Shown piece after piece: positions 48,423 through 61,612 of a DNA stretch of 64,000 nucleotides; the first letter of the stretch is position 1, and each line of letters starts with the position of its first letter. The stretch is from Proteromonas lacertae (Eukaryota; Sar; Bigyra; Opalinata; Proteromonadidae). Below the pieces are notes generated by a model. That model saw only the letters and a list, made by a program, of their open reading frames with translations. It searched no databases and had not been told where the DNA came from. The stretch is taken from NCBI GenBank assembly GCA_002245135.1, contig NGBS01000001.1, forward strand, positions 62,001-126,000, in the 5' to 3' direction. A program made the translations under genes and the position numbers.

Positions 48423-49573
48423 TCACTTCTTCACCAAATTCTGAATGTTTGGATTGTATTTTAAATTATTTAAACTACGATTATTTCCACCATAAACATC
48501 TCTAGAATAATCTTTTAATTTCTCATTTATTGAATCTAAAGCTTCTGCGTATGCATGTAATACATACCTCTCATTTCTACTATATCTATCTGATCTTAAT
48601 ACTTCAAAACAATATAACTCTTCATTATTTTCTCTTTTCCTTTTAAAAACATCTTCATTATTATCTGTATTGTTTTCTTCTATCATACTGTTATTTTTAT
48701 CTATTTCACTTGTTAGATATGCTTTAATCAGTTTCTTTGTTAAATCTTCTAATAAGGATGGTGTTATTATTGCTGATATTGGTGATTTAGTATTAATATC
48801 AGCATGTAGTAGTATATCTGTTGATTGTGGTGTTGATGGTGGTAATGGTATAGTTAGTGATGGCTCATCTATTTGCTGTTGTTGTTGTTGTTGTTGTATT
48901 ACTGTTGCATAACTGAGAAGTGGAGTTTGAGGTTGTTTCTATTAAATAATAATTAATTGATTGAATATATATATACATTTACAAAACTAAGTGGTGGATT
49001 TGATATTTGCGATAAATAATTTCTTCGGAATTTGCTATCATAGTTTTTACAATCTACACATTTACAGTTATCTGTACAAGATAGACCAGCTTGATAACAT
49101 TCACAATATTTCTTTAGACAATTACTTTTCTTACAATTACAACCTCTTATACGTCCTATTTCAACAGTTTCATTTATTTCTTGTGCTTTCAATCTGAAGG
49201 CATTTGGATCTCTACTTAATACAGTTTCTATTGCTTGATTTCTTTGTTTCTCAAACATCTATTTTATAATACATTTTCAATAATTATACAGGATTATTAC
49301 AACAATTTTTGCAAGTACATTTATTTTTTTCACAAAAAATACCAGCAGCAAAACAATCACAGTATAATTTTAAACACTTCGATTGCTTACAGTGACAAGT
49401 CTTTCTTGATGGAGTGCAAGGTGTATATGGAGTTGAAGGGGTTGAAACTCTTGTTGGTGAGGTGAAATCTCTTCCTAGCGTATTATTCGCTGGAATAGAT
49501 ATGTGCGGGGAATTAAATCTGCAGACATGAAAATAAAAAATCAATACAGAGTTCTATTACTATCAAAATTCAT
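48423..49573 (-). CDS. CXC/TESMIN (CRC-domain) DNA-binding protein, copy 1
   Basis: Four exons (introns of 29, 31 and 44 nt) give 348 residues. Two cysteine-rich CXC motifs are present: [20 protein letters not shown] with [10 protein letters not shown], and [19 protein letters not shown] with [15 protein letters not shown], separated by a linker as in LIN54, tesmin and plant TSO1. CRC proteins bind TTYGAA-like cell-cycle elements as part of DREAM/MuvB complexes. The true N terminus is [10 protein letters not shown] on a separate exon. The C-terminal region ([48 protein letters not shown]) is shared with the second copy at 56955. A glutamine run lies in between. Confidence 0.9.
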
Positions 49574-49724
49574 CAGAAAAAAGTATTTAAATTCTCAAAA
49601 TTCAAAAATTCAAAATAGATTTAAATCCAAATTTTGTCCTTCCATAGTATTATTTCAATTCTTTTCCTCTTCAATTCATAAACACATATCTTAATATTTA
49701 AAAAATATAAAGTAAATAAAAATA

Positions 49725-51274
<1,550 letters not shown>

Positions 51275-51509
51275 TTTAAAATTTTATGAAACGAATTATA
51301 TTTTTGAAACAACAAAAACATTAACAAACATCACTATACTCTTATTCTTAATTCTATTTGGCTTTATAATTGAGGTAATTCAAATGATAAGATTTCCTTC
51401 TTTTTATCGTAAGTAACATAATAAACATTTAACAGATATAAATATTATCTTAAATTAAAATGCACTTTGTGGACGAATTCTTCTATTTCTTATTGAACTT
51501 CTCCTATTT

Positions 51510-54500
51510 TCATTTATAGCTTTTGTAGAAGCAGCAGTTAAATGGAGGATGAGGTGAAAATCTTTGTGAAATGGGAGTAATAGATGATCTTACATCTTTA
51601 CTATTCTCCAATACATTCATATCTTCATCAAATCTAGACTGTATCTCTTGAATAGAAGCAAATGTAGATTTTCTTTTTCTCTTCTCAATATCCTTCTCTT
51701 TTCTCTTATCAATTATTTCACCAGCATCTAATCTAATTCTTCTCATTTCTTCATAAGAAATCATATCTTCAAGTCTTCTACTTCCACCTAAATAATTAGC
51801 GACTTGATATTGTTCATAATATAATGCCAACATCAATGCAGTATAACCACTATTATTAACCAACTATATATAGAAAAATATAATGTTTATATATACTCTT
51901 TGATTACATCCACTATTCACTAAAAATCTAACAATTTCTATATGTCCATTTACACTAGCACACATTAAAGCTGTATGACCTAATTCACTTCTATAATCAA
52001 TAATATCTCCTTCTAATATCAAATTCTTCACTTCAAACAAGTCACCAATTGAACAAGCATATTGTAATCTTGTCATTTTAGTCTCTAAAAAGATTGTTTC
52101 ATCATGTAAATGAGTTAATGTAACATCATATATCTTTGGAGCTGTTGGAACATATTTAATTGGATCATAATCTGAGTCACTACTCCAACTACTATCAGAA
52201 TCTGAATCTGAATCATCACTAGAAGAAAATCCATCTTTATCATTCTTTGGTATTTCAACATGTAATATTGTCGAATTTGATTGTTTCTCATTTATATTAT
52301 CATTATTATTATCTGATGGTTTTTGTATCACTGAATCCCATGATATTGTTTCACAAGTACTTTGTATATTTGGTTTTATTAATTCATCCAAATCTAGTTC
52401 AGGTTTCTTATTTGATGTTTTCTTTTCTCCTAATAATATATGATCATCTACTTCATATCTTTGACCTGGATATTGGCCTAAATCATTCTTCATTAACACT
52501 GCACCTTTTATTTCTAAATATCTTATACAATCATTGTTCTTTCTTTCACATGCAAAATGCATTGGTGTATTTCCATTATTAGTAGTAGCATTTACTTCAG
52601 CACCTTCGGCTATTAGCATTCTTAGTATTGTATATCGATTATACCAAGCCTAAAAACATACATCGATTATAAATAATATATACAGCATAATGTAAGGCAG
52701 TTGCACCACTCTTATCAACTTCATTCACATTTACTTTTTGTTTAAATAACAACTTCACAGTTTCAATATCATTTTGAATTGTTGCGATTGATAAAGGTCT
52801 TAATCCCATTTCAATATATCTCATCTATTCACAATAATAAATATAAATATACATTAGCTCTAATAAATGGATCATTTACATCAACTGTGCCAGTCATACT
52901 TGACCTTCTTTTACCTTGTGATTGTTTATTATTATCATCTTCAGACATTACATCTGTTGGTCTTTTTCCACCAGGAAATTGTCCTAATGCATTGGGTAAT
53001 CTTAAAGCTCCATGACTTTCTAGAAACGTAATTAATGCCTTATTATTTCTTTCATATGCAAAATGTAAAGCTGTGTTCTTTCTTAAGTTTTGTGCATCTA
53101 TATCTGCTCCTTTTTCATATAACATTTGAGATATCACAACATGACCTCTCCATGCACAATGTATTAAAGGAGTACTTCCACTGATATCTCTTTCATTTGG
53201 ATCTGCACCTCTTTCTAATAAATCTCTTACCTTTTCCACATTACTCATTTTACATGCTGTTGACAATTCTTGTGGCTATTTAATAACAATAATTATTATC
53301 ATATTCATACTTCTGGTTTTGCTAATTTTACTTTCTTTTTCTTCTTATTCAATCTACCTATATTTTCATTCTCTTCATCTAAATTATTACCTCCATATAA
53401 TATCCTTAAATCTCTCGGAATTGCTGGTTTTGTTCCTTTCTTATTTGCTAATCTTAAAGCTCCATGTTTTAACAAATATGTCATTGCTTTTCTATGTTTT
53501 TTTAATGCACAATAATGAAGTGCTGTGTTGAAATATACATCTTGATCATTAATGTTTCCACCTTTCTTATAAATATAATCTATTAATTTCATTTTCCCAC
53601 ATTTACTCTATTAATGAATGAAAATTAGTAATATTATAGTTATACAGCAAACATAAATGGTGTTTGACCTAACAAATTCATTTGATTAATATCTTCCTTT
53701 TCTTCTTCTACTAATACTATCAATGCTTCTAGATCCTTCTTCTTTGTTACATAACATATCAATGGAGTATCTTTATCCACTTCTTCTTTATACTTTTTCT
53801 AAATAATAATAAAAACAGTATATATATATATATATATAATATTTTATATACAATTCTTTTTAGAGTATTTTCATGCTTTTCTTCTGGTGTTAATTCTTTT
53901 GGCTTTCTGCTCTTCTTTTTCTGTTCAACTCTCTTCATCCACGCTTTACCATATTTCTCACTATAAGGTAGTGAAGCAATAGCTTGCATTGTAACTCTAG
54001 AATACATTTTGTGTAAGAAATCAATGTAATCTTCTTCTTTTAAACTATCTACCCACATATCAGCAACTTCGAAAAGACTTTCAAAGTATTCATCTTTATC
54101 AACACTTACTTCATTGTTTTTCATACTATCCCAATCATCTAGACAACTTAATTTACTTTTTGTTTTATCAAAGTCTGGAAATACACATCTTCTCATCTAT
54201 TATTTAAAAACAAATATAAATACTCTCATTAAAAGATGAATAAACTCTTCTTTACTAACTTCACCATTTGGTAACTTTGGATGGCTATTTAAAATATTAA
54301 TTGTAGTAATAAATACTTATCCCAAAATAATTGAATAACTTGTCTTATTCTAACTGAACTCTTTAGTTTTTCTCTTGCTTGTAATGATTCTTGATTATAA
54401 TATACTGGATTACCTTGTAAATAATATGGAATTTTTAGTTTTTTCTTATCAAGCTTCTCAAAATCAAACAATAATTCTGGTGTAACTTCATTAACATTTA

Positions 54501-54696
54501 AACCTTTACCAAACGCTGTTTCACCATCTCCAAAGATTTTTTGTTCTTTTTCTTTTGCTTCATTAGATAACTCTTTCGCTTTTGCTTCTAATAATTCTTC
54601 AGCTGTTCTAGGTCTATTTTTTTCTTCCTCTTCTGCTATATGCTTCTTAAGTTTTTCTTTTAGGTATATAAATGACTGTTCTCTTCTGTGTGTCAT
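51510..54696 (-). CDS. Large ankyrin-repeat protein
   Basis: About ten exons with introns of 27-50 nt give roughly 960 residues. The N-terminal 250 residues are charged and helical, with a segment GEVSKEEFIHLLMRMR that recalls an EF-hand or calponin-like helix pair but lacks a clear calcium loop. About ten ankyrin repeats follow, for example NTALHYCALKKHRKAMTYLL, STPLIHCAWRGHVVISQMLY, GNTPMHFACERKNNDCIRYL and GHTALMCASVNGHIEIVRFL. An acidic serine/aspartate stretch (DDSDSDSDSSWSSDSD) splits the array. The end is basic and coiled. Such proteins are scaffolds; no enzyme domain is visible. All exon joins keep frame. Its partner proteins are unknown. Confidence 0.78.
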
Positions 54697-54852
54697 GAGA
54701 ACCAAAAACTGTTATATTTTAATGAAAATATCACCACATTTTTTCATACACCGGATAATTTAAATTGTTGCTTTTGATTGAAATAGTCAAAATAATACAA
54801 AAGAATCACAAAATATAAAATATAATTACTGTAAAAATATGCCATGAAGAAT

Positions 54853-56627
54853 CTAAGAATTATTAAATAGACGAATCCATTCTTGATATTTACTTTTTGT
54901 ATCTTTATCCACTGATGGCTTCACATTATTAATTTCATTCACAAAATGGTTCTATAACAGAATATAAGCAATAATAATAATAATATACCATTTCAACAGG
55001 AATTTTCAATAAATAATCATCTAATTCCTCCAAATCTCTATTCTGTATTTCTTCTTCACTCATATGGCTCAATACTTCTAATGCTGGACTTCTAAGAGCT
55101 TCATAACATATCTGATGAATGTCACTACAACTATAACCTTCAGTCAATTCACTTAATTTATCATAATCTATATCATTCTTTAGTAAATGGTTGCTGGATT
55201 GTATTTTATATTTAAATATTCTTTTTCTACACTCTCTTTCAGGCAAATCAACAAATAACAATTTATCAAACCTTCTTCTAACCATATCATTTAATTTTTC
55301 AGGTTTACTGGTTGTAGCAATTACAGTAACTGCAGTTTTAGTATTACCTTCTTCAGTGTTTAATATATTTTTCATTCCTTCATTAAATTCATTGATTATT
55401 ATCTCATTATTCTTATTATTGTTATTAAACAATTCATCAATATTATCAATAAAAATAATAGAAGGAGAATAAAACTCTGCTATTCTAAACAAATACTTCA
55501 AATAATTTACTTTATCATCTTTTATCTCTAAAGTACTGGATAAAGGTAAATCAATGTAAAAGTAAGAAGCACAGCTTTCATTGGCTAATGATTCTGCTAT
55601 TGTTGATTTACCAGTACCTTTTGCACCAAATAACAACACACTTCTTGCTTTGAATGAATCAGGTAATAACATTGGAAATATTATTGACTCATACAGTGAT
55701 CGCTTTATATCACTATATATATATATTTACTTACATAATAATAATAATATATATATATATATACTCATATCCAACCAAATTATCTAATTTAATAATATTA
55801 TTGGTTGATACAACTATTCTGTTTTCTATATCATCAATTATTGATCTGATTTGTTCACTCGATTCTTTATATTCGGAATAATGACTTTCTACATATGCAC
55901 CACTAATTGGTAATTCTTCTTCTTCTTCTTCTTGTTTTTCTATTTTTGTATTAATTACTGGTGGTGGAATTGGTTGAGATGGTTCTTGAATTTGTTCATC
56001 TTCTTCAACTTCTTCTTCTTTAATCTGATTTTTATCTATCTTCTTTGTTGCAGCAGATGTTTTCTTTGATTTCAATGTTGTTGTCTTTTTAACTAATCTT
56101 TTCTTTGTTTCTGTACCTTTTACTCTCTTTTCTACCTCCTTCTTTTTTGAATCAACACCTTTCTTTTTTGATTTATCATCAGCTTTTGATTTTGGTGATA
56201 TTGGAGATTCTTCTGGTTTTGTAACAGCGATTTTTTGTTCAGGAATACTTGGAGGTGGTGGAGGCGTTGATGTAATTTCAGATTTTTGTTGTTTATCACT
56301 AGATGACGTAAGAATAGACTTTGAATGAAATGATGTTTTTCTTGGAGTTAGTAGAGATTTTTGTTTAACCATAGTTTGAGGTGAATTAGGTATTTGAGAA
56401 ATCATAGTTAAAACTGCGCAATCTTCTTGACTAATCCTTGATTCAATCTATTACATTTTGTTAATGTTATATTTCTATACTTTTTCTATAGTATTTACGA
56501 TTGTTCTGAGATTAGCCAAAATTTCTTGGTAGCTATTGTGTGCCAATTCATATGACCCACAATGAGTATAATTTCTGGCATTAATAATGTCCTGGTCTAG
56601 ATTTTCAAACAAAGAATTTTTTATCAT
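54853..56627 (-). CDS. Katanin p60-like AAA protein, probably catalytically inactive
   Basis: Four exons give about 550 residues. The N-terminal helix pair (ARNYTHCGSYELAHNSYQEI) matches that of the katanin at 49725. A long lysine/proline/glutamate-rich linker replaces the shorter one. The AAA core keeps Walker A (GAKGTGKSTIAESLANES) and the arginine pair (MVRRRFDKLLF). However, Walker B reads IIFIDNIDEL, with asparagine where the catalytic glutamate should be, and sensor 1 is ATTS instead of GATN. ATP binding may persist while hydrolysis is unlikely. It ends SKYQEWIRLFNNS, close to the katanin end. It could act as a dominant-negative or regulatory partner of katanin. Its junction DIKRSLYESIIFPMLLPDSF is unbroken, unlike that of the active copy. 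Confidence 0.82.
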
Positions 56628-56954
56628 TTCAAAAATATATGCGTTTTAGATATGAAAGAACAGTTACAATATCAACACACAATTATAATTCCATCATTTA
56701 TTTCTAAACCACATATTAAATGTATTTATTGAGACAATTTAAAAAACTTGAGAATTCATTCAAAGATTCACTTATTTATTTGTACCTACAACTTAGGAGG
56801 GTATATTATTCATTTTTATCACAATTTGCGAGGGTTTCAATCTTGTTCTATAACATGCGAAAGAATTGTTCGATTTTTTAAAAATTCAAAATAAATTTGA
56901 ATTTTCATTTCAGTTTTTAGTAGTTTTTGTTTTTTCTCAAACTGTAGCTAGAAT
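56628..56954. promoter_or_regulatory. Longest intergenic stretch: divergent promoter of katanin-like and CXC genes
   Basis: No open reading frame of note lies here. It holds CTTGAGAATTCA at 56747-56758 (exact repeat of 1554-1565) and an inverted repeat at 56881-56905, where AAAATTCAAA pairs with TTTGAATTTT across a short AT centre. CRC proteins bind TTYGAA-type sites, so the TTTGAA inside this palindrome might allow the CXC gene to regulate itself; that is speculation. Confidence 0.45.
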
Positions 56955-58134
56955 ATGAGTCAAAGTACTCCTACAATAAAGTATATTATTTATTTACACC
57001 TAGTTGTATGTCTCCTCCCCGTGTTTATACCGATGCTGCTCTTCTATCACCATCAATACACAATAATCTTCTAAACTCTCCGAGTTGTTCCACACCAACT
57101 GTATATACCCCAAACGGAACAAAGAAGAAGCCTTGTAATTGTAAACAATCTAAATGTCTTAAATTATATTGTGAGTGCTTTGCCTCAGGTGGATATTGTG
57201 ACCCAACTACATGTAATTGCGTAAATTGTTGTAATAATTCAGTATTTTTTCTACAAATTATTTTTCTTAGGAACATGAAGCTCAAAGAAAGGCAGTAATA
57301 GATAATATATTAGAAAAAAATCCTCATGCATTTCGTAAAAAGGTAGCACAAAGTCCATATGCTCCAAAAGAGACAAAACATTACAAAGGTTGTAATTGTA
57401 AGCGTAGTTTTTGTTTAAAGAAATATTGCGAATGTTTTCAAGCAGGCATAGTATGTGGTGAAAATTGTAAGTGTTTGGAGTGTAAAAACTATGAAAATTC
57501 ACAGGATAGACATAATGCGCTTGAAATGTCGCCATATCCACTGTCTTCACCAGCAGCATCTCCCATTAAAATAAGACCATCTCCTACCTACTCAACTATT
57601 CTTCCTTCCAATAATCAGAATATTCTATCACCTTCACAGTCATATGCTAGTCCAAAGAAACGAAAATTAGATGATATAAAACCTGCTTCCCCTATTTCAA
57701 CTATCATTACTCCCACACTATTGGAAGATGTTACAAAGAGATTGTTAAAAGCATATTTTAATGGTGAAAAAGAAAAGAGTTTATATGTGAATAACAAGAA
57801 AATGGAAGAGGAAGGTAATGGTAATGATGATAATGAGTTATATTGCTATGAGAAGTATAAATCAAATCAATACACTAGAAATGAGCAATATGTGTTGTCA
57901 GCCTATTATAGCTGCTTATTATCAATTAATAATAGTCTTACAGAATATTCAAAGAGTAGTAATTCAGTGGACGAAGTGAATAAACCAGATGATTATGTAA
58001 TTCAGAATAACAATATACCTGAGCCTCCTGTTTCACTGAATCAAGGTGACATGTCATTTCAACCAGGTATTGCTACTCCTGCTCTAATTAATATTGATAA
58101 TACTAATAATGTAGTTTACAGTCACACAGATTGA
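56955..58134 (+). CDS. CXC/TESMIN (CRC-domain) DNA-binding protein, copy 2
   Basis: Three exons (introns of 23 and 29 nt) give 375 residues. The first exon is MSQSTPTIN; the two CXC motifs are [20 protein letters not shown] and [20 protein letters not shown], with a linker [20 protein letters not shown] like that of LIN54. It is a paralogue of the gene at 48423-49573, about 7 kb away and on the opposite strand. Both share a C-terminal block: [14 protein letters not shown] and [20 protein letters not shown]. The linker is serine/proline-rich with SP sites (for example [14 protein letters not shown] runs) that could be CDK targets. It probably acts in cell-cycle transcription; the target genes are unknown. 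Confidence 0.9.
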
Positions 58135-58278
58135 TAACTACAGTATTTTAAATTACTTTTGTTTTTGTACAGGAATCTATTCGTCCTAATTATTCTTATT
58201 TTATGGTTTTTCATTTTTTTCTATTTTTCATTTTGGTAGAATTATTAAAAAAACATGATCATAAAAGATATGTTTAAT

Positions 58279-60182
58279 TTATTTGATATAATAGCCATTG
58301 ATATGACTTCTTACATCATCTCCATTCACTTTCAATTGATCTTTTCGTTTATCATATCCAATCTCCAAATTACCCATTCCACATCTAATCCAACTGGAAT
58401 TCCTACAACATTCACCTTCTGGATAGAAATTGTTAATCGAAGTCTTCTTTTTACCACATTCAGAGCATTTGAAAAACCTTTTAACACCTTGTGATTGAGA
58501 AATTGTGTGATTCAATTTCATACAAAATTCACTTGGCTTTTCTAACCACGTACTATTATATTATAGCAATAATAAACATACTTGCATTTTAAACAATGAT
58601 ATACAGTAATCTGTAGTTCTTTGATCTGTTCTTTTTTTATTTCTCTTTCTTCTTGATTGATATACTTATTCAACGTTTTAGCCATTTCATTTTCTTTCTC
58701 TACTTTTATTACATTTTCATATGAACTTGTTTGTGTTTTGGCTTTCTGAATTTCTTCATCAGTTATTCCTAATAATTGTTGTAATTCATTTGATTCTCTG
58801 TTTGAAACTGTTTCTCTTGACTCTTGATGGATTATTGAGTAATTTGGTTGTTGTAATCCTTTTTCTTTAATCACTATAAATAATGGTAATAAATTTATGT
58901 TCATATATATATATATATACATCTTTCGACTTTGTATCTTGTTTGAGGATCATTTTGATCATACTTTTCAATCATTTGCGGAGTTGTTACTTTGATCTTT
59001 CTCTATTATACAAAATAATATGGAGAATAATACAAATGGAAGTGGTTTAATATCTTGACTTAATTTTGTTGTTAATTTTGGTTTCTATACATACATATAT
59101 ACATAAATATAATATAATACACTGTCTTCTAAGATGATAGTTCCACTGGTTGATACAGTCCTATACATCGCCAACATATTCAAATTGAGTGTTTTTCCAT
59201 TATTCAATTTGATTGTCTTATTTGGAATGTCAGGAATTGTCATTATACAATCTGAATCTCTTTTCTTTTTCTCTTCCTCTTTCTTCTCTAATTGAATATA
59301 AGCATTCAACAACCTTGTTCCATGTGACTTTGAAATATTCATGTTCTTGTTACTATTTAATATTTTTAATGTTCTTTCCATATTCTTTATATCTTCTTTA
59401 TGACTTAAAACAGGCATTCCGATAATACCAGATGCTGATGTAGATAATGATTGACTTTTACCAACAAATATTCCATTTTGAGCTAATTGTTTAGGATTAT
59501 ATTTCTTACTTTTAAACATTACTGATTTTGGTGTATAAACAGAATTAAACTCTTTTCTTGCTGATTGTGTTTTGTTAAAGAAATCATTAATATGTTTTTC
59601 GCAGTATTTTCCTTTGGATAGATTTACTACTGTTGTACATCTATTCCCATCTTTGTTATTTGCTTCACATATTCCATAATCTAAAGATGTTCCTATCTTT
59701 ATTATTTGTTGAGCCATATTCACAGATAAACAAACTAAACCTCTGTCTCCTTGATATACAGATGGATTTGATAAACAATACTAATAGATAATATAATCAA
59801 ATTTATGTATACAACACCTCCTAATGAGTCTTGAAAGTGATCTTTATAAGCATTTGTATATAGCGTTATAACAACTGTATTACCTTCTAAATCTGACAAT
59901 CTCCATGTTACAAATTTATGATTATTCTTAGATAGATGGGTAATGCTTTTTGATATTAAAACTCCAATACTCATCCAATCACTCTAACAATAAAACATTA
60001 ATATCATAATATACCTTATTCTTATCTAAGCCAAGCGCTTGAGTTTGTATTTGAGGTAATAATACAAACTTTCGTAGTTTTACTTCATCATCTAAAGTAA
60101 CTTGATCTATTAATCTATTTCCTATTCTCAAACCAGAGTGTGGCTCTTTTTGAGAATTATTATCAACCACCACTGCCTGCAT
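58279..60182 (-). CDS. MCM10: Replication initiation factor MCM10
   Basis: Seven exons with introns of about 29-45 nt give roughly 565 residues. The OB-fold and zinc finger core is present: WMSIGVLISKSITHLSKNN and VTWRLSDLEGNTVVI, then YCLSNPSVYQGDRGLVCLSV and YGICEANNKDGNRCTTVVNL with CEKH. C-terminal zinc ribbons FFKCSECGKKKTSINNFYPE and CCRNSSWIRCGMG are typical of the metazoan-type CTD. MCM10 activates the CMG helicase and helps recruit polymerase alpha. The N terminus MQAVVVDNNSQKEPHSGLRI lacks the long coiled-coil region of vertebrates. All joins keep frame. Confidence 0.88.
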
Positions 60183-60273
60183 CTTGAGATAATGAATTTA
60201 AAATATTTCGCGCCTTTTGAAAAACTTGATAAAAACTTGATTCATTCAAACAATAAGCTTGACTGAAGAAAAA

Positions 60274-61504
60274 ATGTCTCGTAGCAACAGAAAGAAGGTA
60301 TTTACAATCCTTATAAACATTTAGAAATTGCCTAATTACGTAGAAGATTCACCATACAAGTTGTCATTCGGCTTTCTTGATCCTAAAGTGTCTGATGAAG
60401 AAATTCGTCAAGTTCTTGAAATTGTTGGAGAATTAAGTGCGTTAAATATAATAAGAACACCAGGAGAAAGAGTATGATCTGTTATATAATTGTTAGGTGT
60501 ATGGTTATTTTACTTATGCAGAGCCATCTCTTACAACAAAAGCTATAAAAGTTTGTGATGGTTTAGAAGTAGGTGATGATTCTATTCATGTATGGAAGCA
60601 ATCTCCTCCAGAAGATAAGATGAAGAGAGGCTCAGATGGAAATGACGATAAAAAATCATCAAAAAAGCAAAGAACAGATAAATTTTCATCTGCTCCTGCA
60701 ATTTTAGCAGTGGCTGATCAGTTATCAGAGATTATGCAAAGGGATGCTCCAAATAAACAAGCTCGTGAATTATATGTTGGTAATGTACCAGACCAATACG
60801 ATCCAGAAGAACTTCGAGCATTTTTAGGTGAAGCAATGCAGCAAGTATTTTAATTATCTATATTCTATTAGTCTGGTCTTGCTTTATACCCAGGTAATCC
60901 AATATTGAATCTCAGAATCAATCAGAAATTCTGTTTTCTAGAAGTTCGTACTGTAGAAGAAGCTACAAGAGCTTTAAATATGACAAATATAATATACAAA
61001 GGTTGTTCTTTACAGTTTGGTAGAACTAAGACATATACAGGAACAACTACTACTCATAAGACTTGGGATGAAGTTCGAGGAAAGTGCACTTTGGGTGTAG
61101 CTGATACTGTAGAAGCAAAATATGATTCTATCATACAGGCTCTACGACCAATATCTACAGAATTATCAACAGCTACCAATATGGCAAAGTCACAATATCC
61201 AAAAATGTTGACTCCTTACTTACAGATTAATAATATTACTACTTTAGATCAAGTGCAAGATGGTGATTATTTAAAATGGTTAGAACAAGATATTAGAGGT
61301 GAATTAGAGAAATATGGAAAAGTTGAAGAACTGATTATACCTACACAGAAAGATGCTGGTAAAATATTCGTAAGATATGAAAAGGAATTGCAAGCAGCAA
61401 AGTTCTTTTCTATAGTACCTACCTTATCATATTGTGGAAGGTTAATTGGTGCTGTATTTATTAGTGCACAGAGATTTGGATTGTTTAAAGAAAGGAATAA
61501 ATAA
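60274..61504 (+). CDS. U2AF2: Splicing factor U2AF large subunit (U2AF65)
   Basis: Four exons (introns of 27, 25 and 27 nt) give 383 residues. RRM2-like sequence ARELYVGNVPDQYDPEELRA continues with LYPGNPILNLRINQKFCFLE and FGRTKTYTG, matching the U2AF65 block that includes APGNPVLAVQIN. The C-terminal UHM domain has LEQDIRGELEKYGKVEELII and KIFVRYEKELQAAKFF, ending near AQRFGLF. An N-terminal RRM-like part (YKLSFGFLDPKVSDEEIRQV) is divergent, and the usual long RS domain is reduced to MSRSNRKKK. U2AF65 reads the polypyrimidine tract and binds SF1 and SF3b155. The introns here have almost no pyrimidine tract, so its binding preference may differ. Confidence 0.9.
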
Positions 61505-61571
61505 TTTTTTGTTTAATATCTTTTTATTGTTTATATTTCGTCTTATTTTTTAAAAATTGAAAATAAGTTTG

Positions 61572-61593
61572 GCTTGAAAGAATTTGGCTTGAT
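61572..61593 (+). promoter_or_regulatory. Tandem GGCTTGA promoter elements
   Basis: GGCTTGA occurs at 61572-61578 and again at 61587-61593, 15 bp apart and 20 bp before the ATG of the E3 ligase gene. The same 7-mer recurs in other gaps, mainly near gene starts. Confidence 0.5.
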
Positions 61594-61612
61594 TTTATTC
61601 TTTTTGAAAATA

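Noticed and set aside
55191-55472. Plus-strand ORF within the katanin-like gene
   Set aside because: Shadow frame; the minus strand carries the AAA core.
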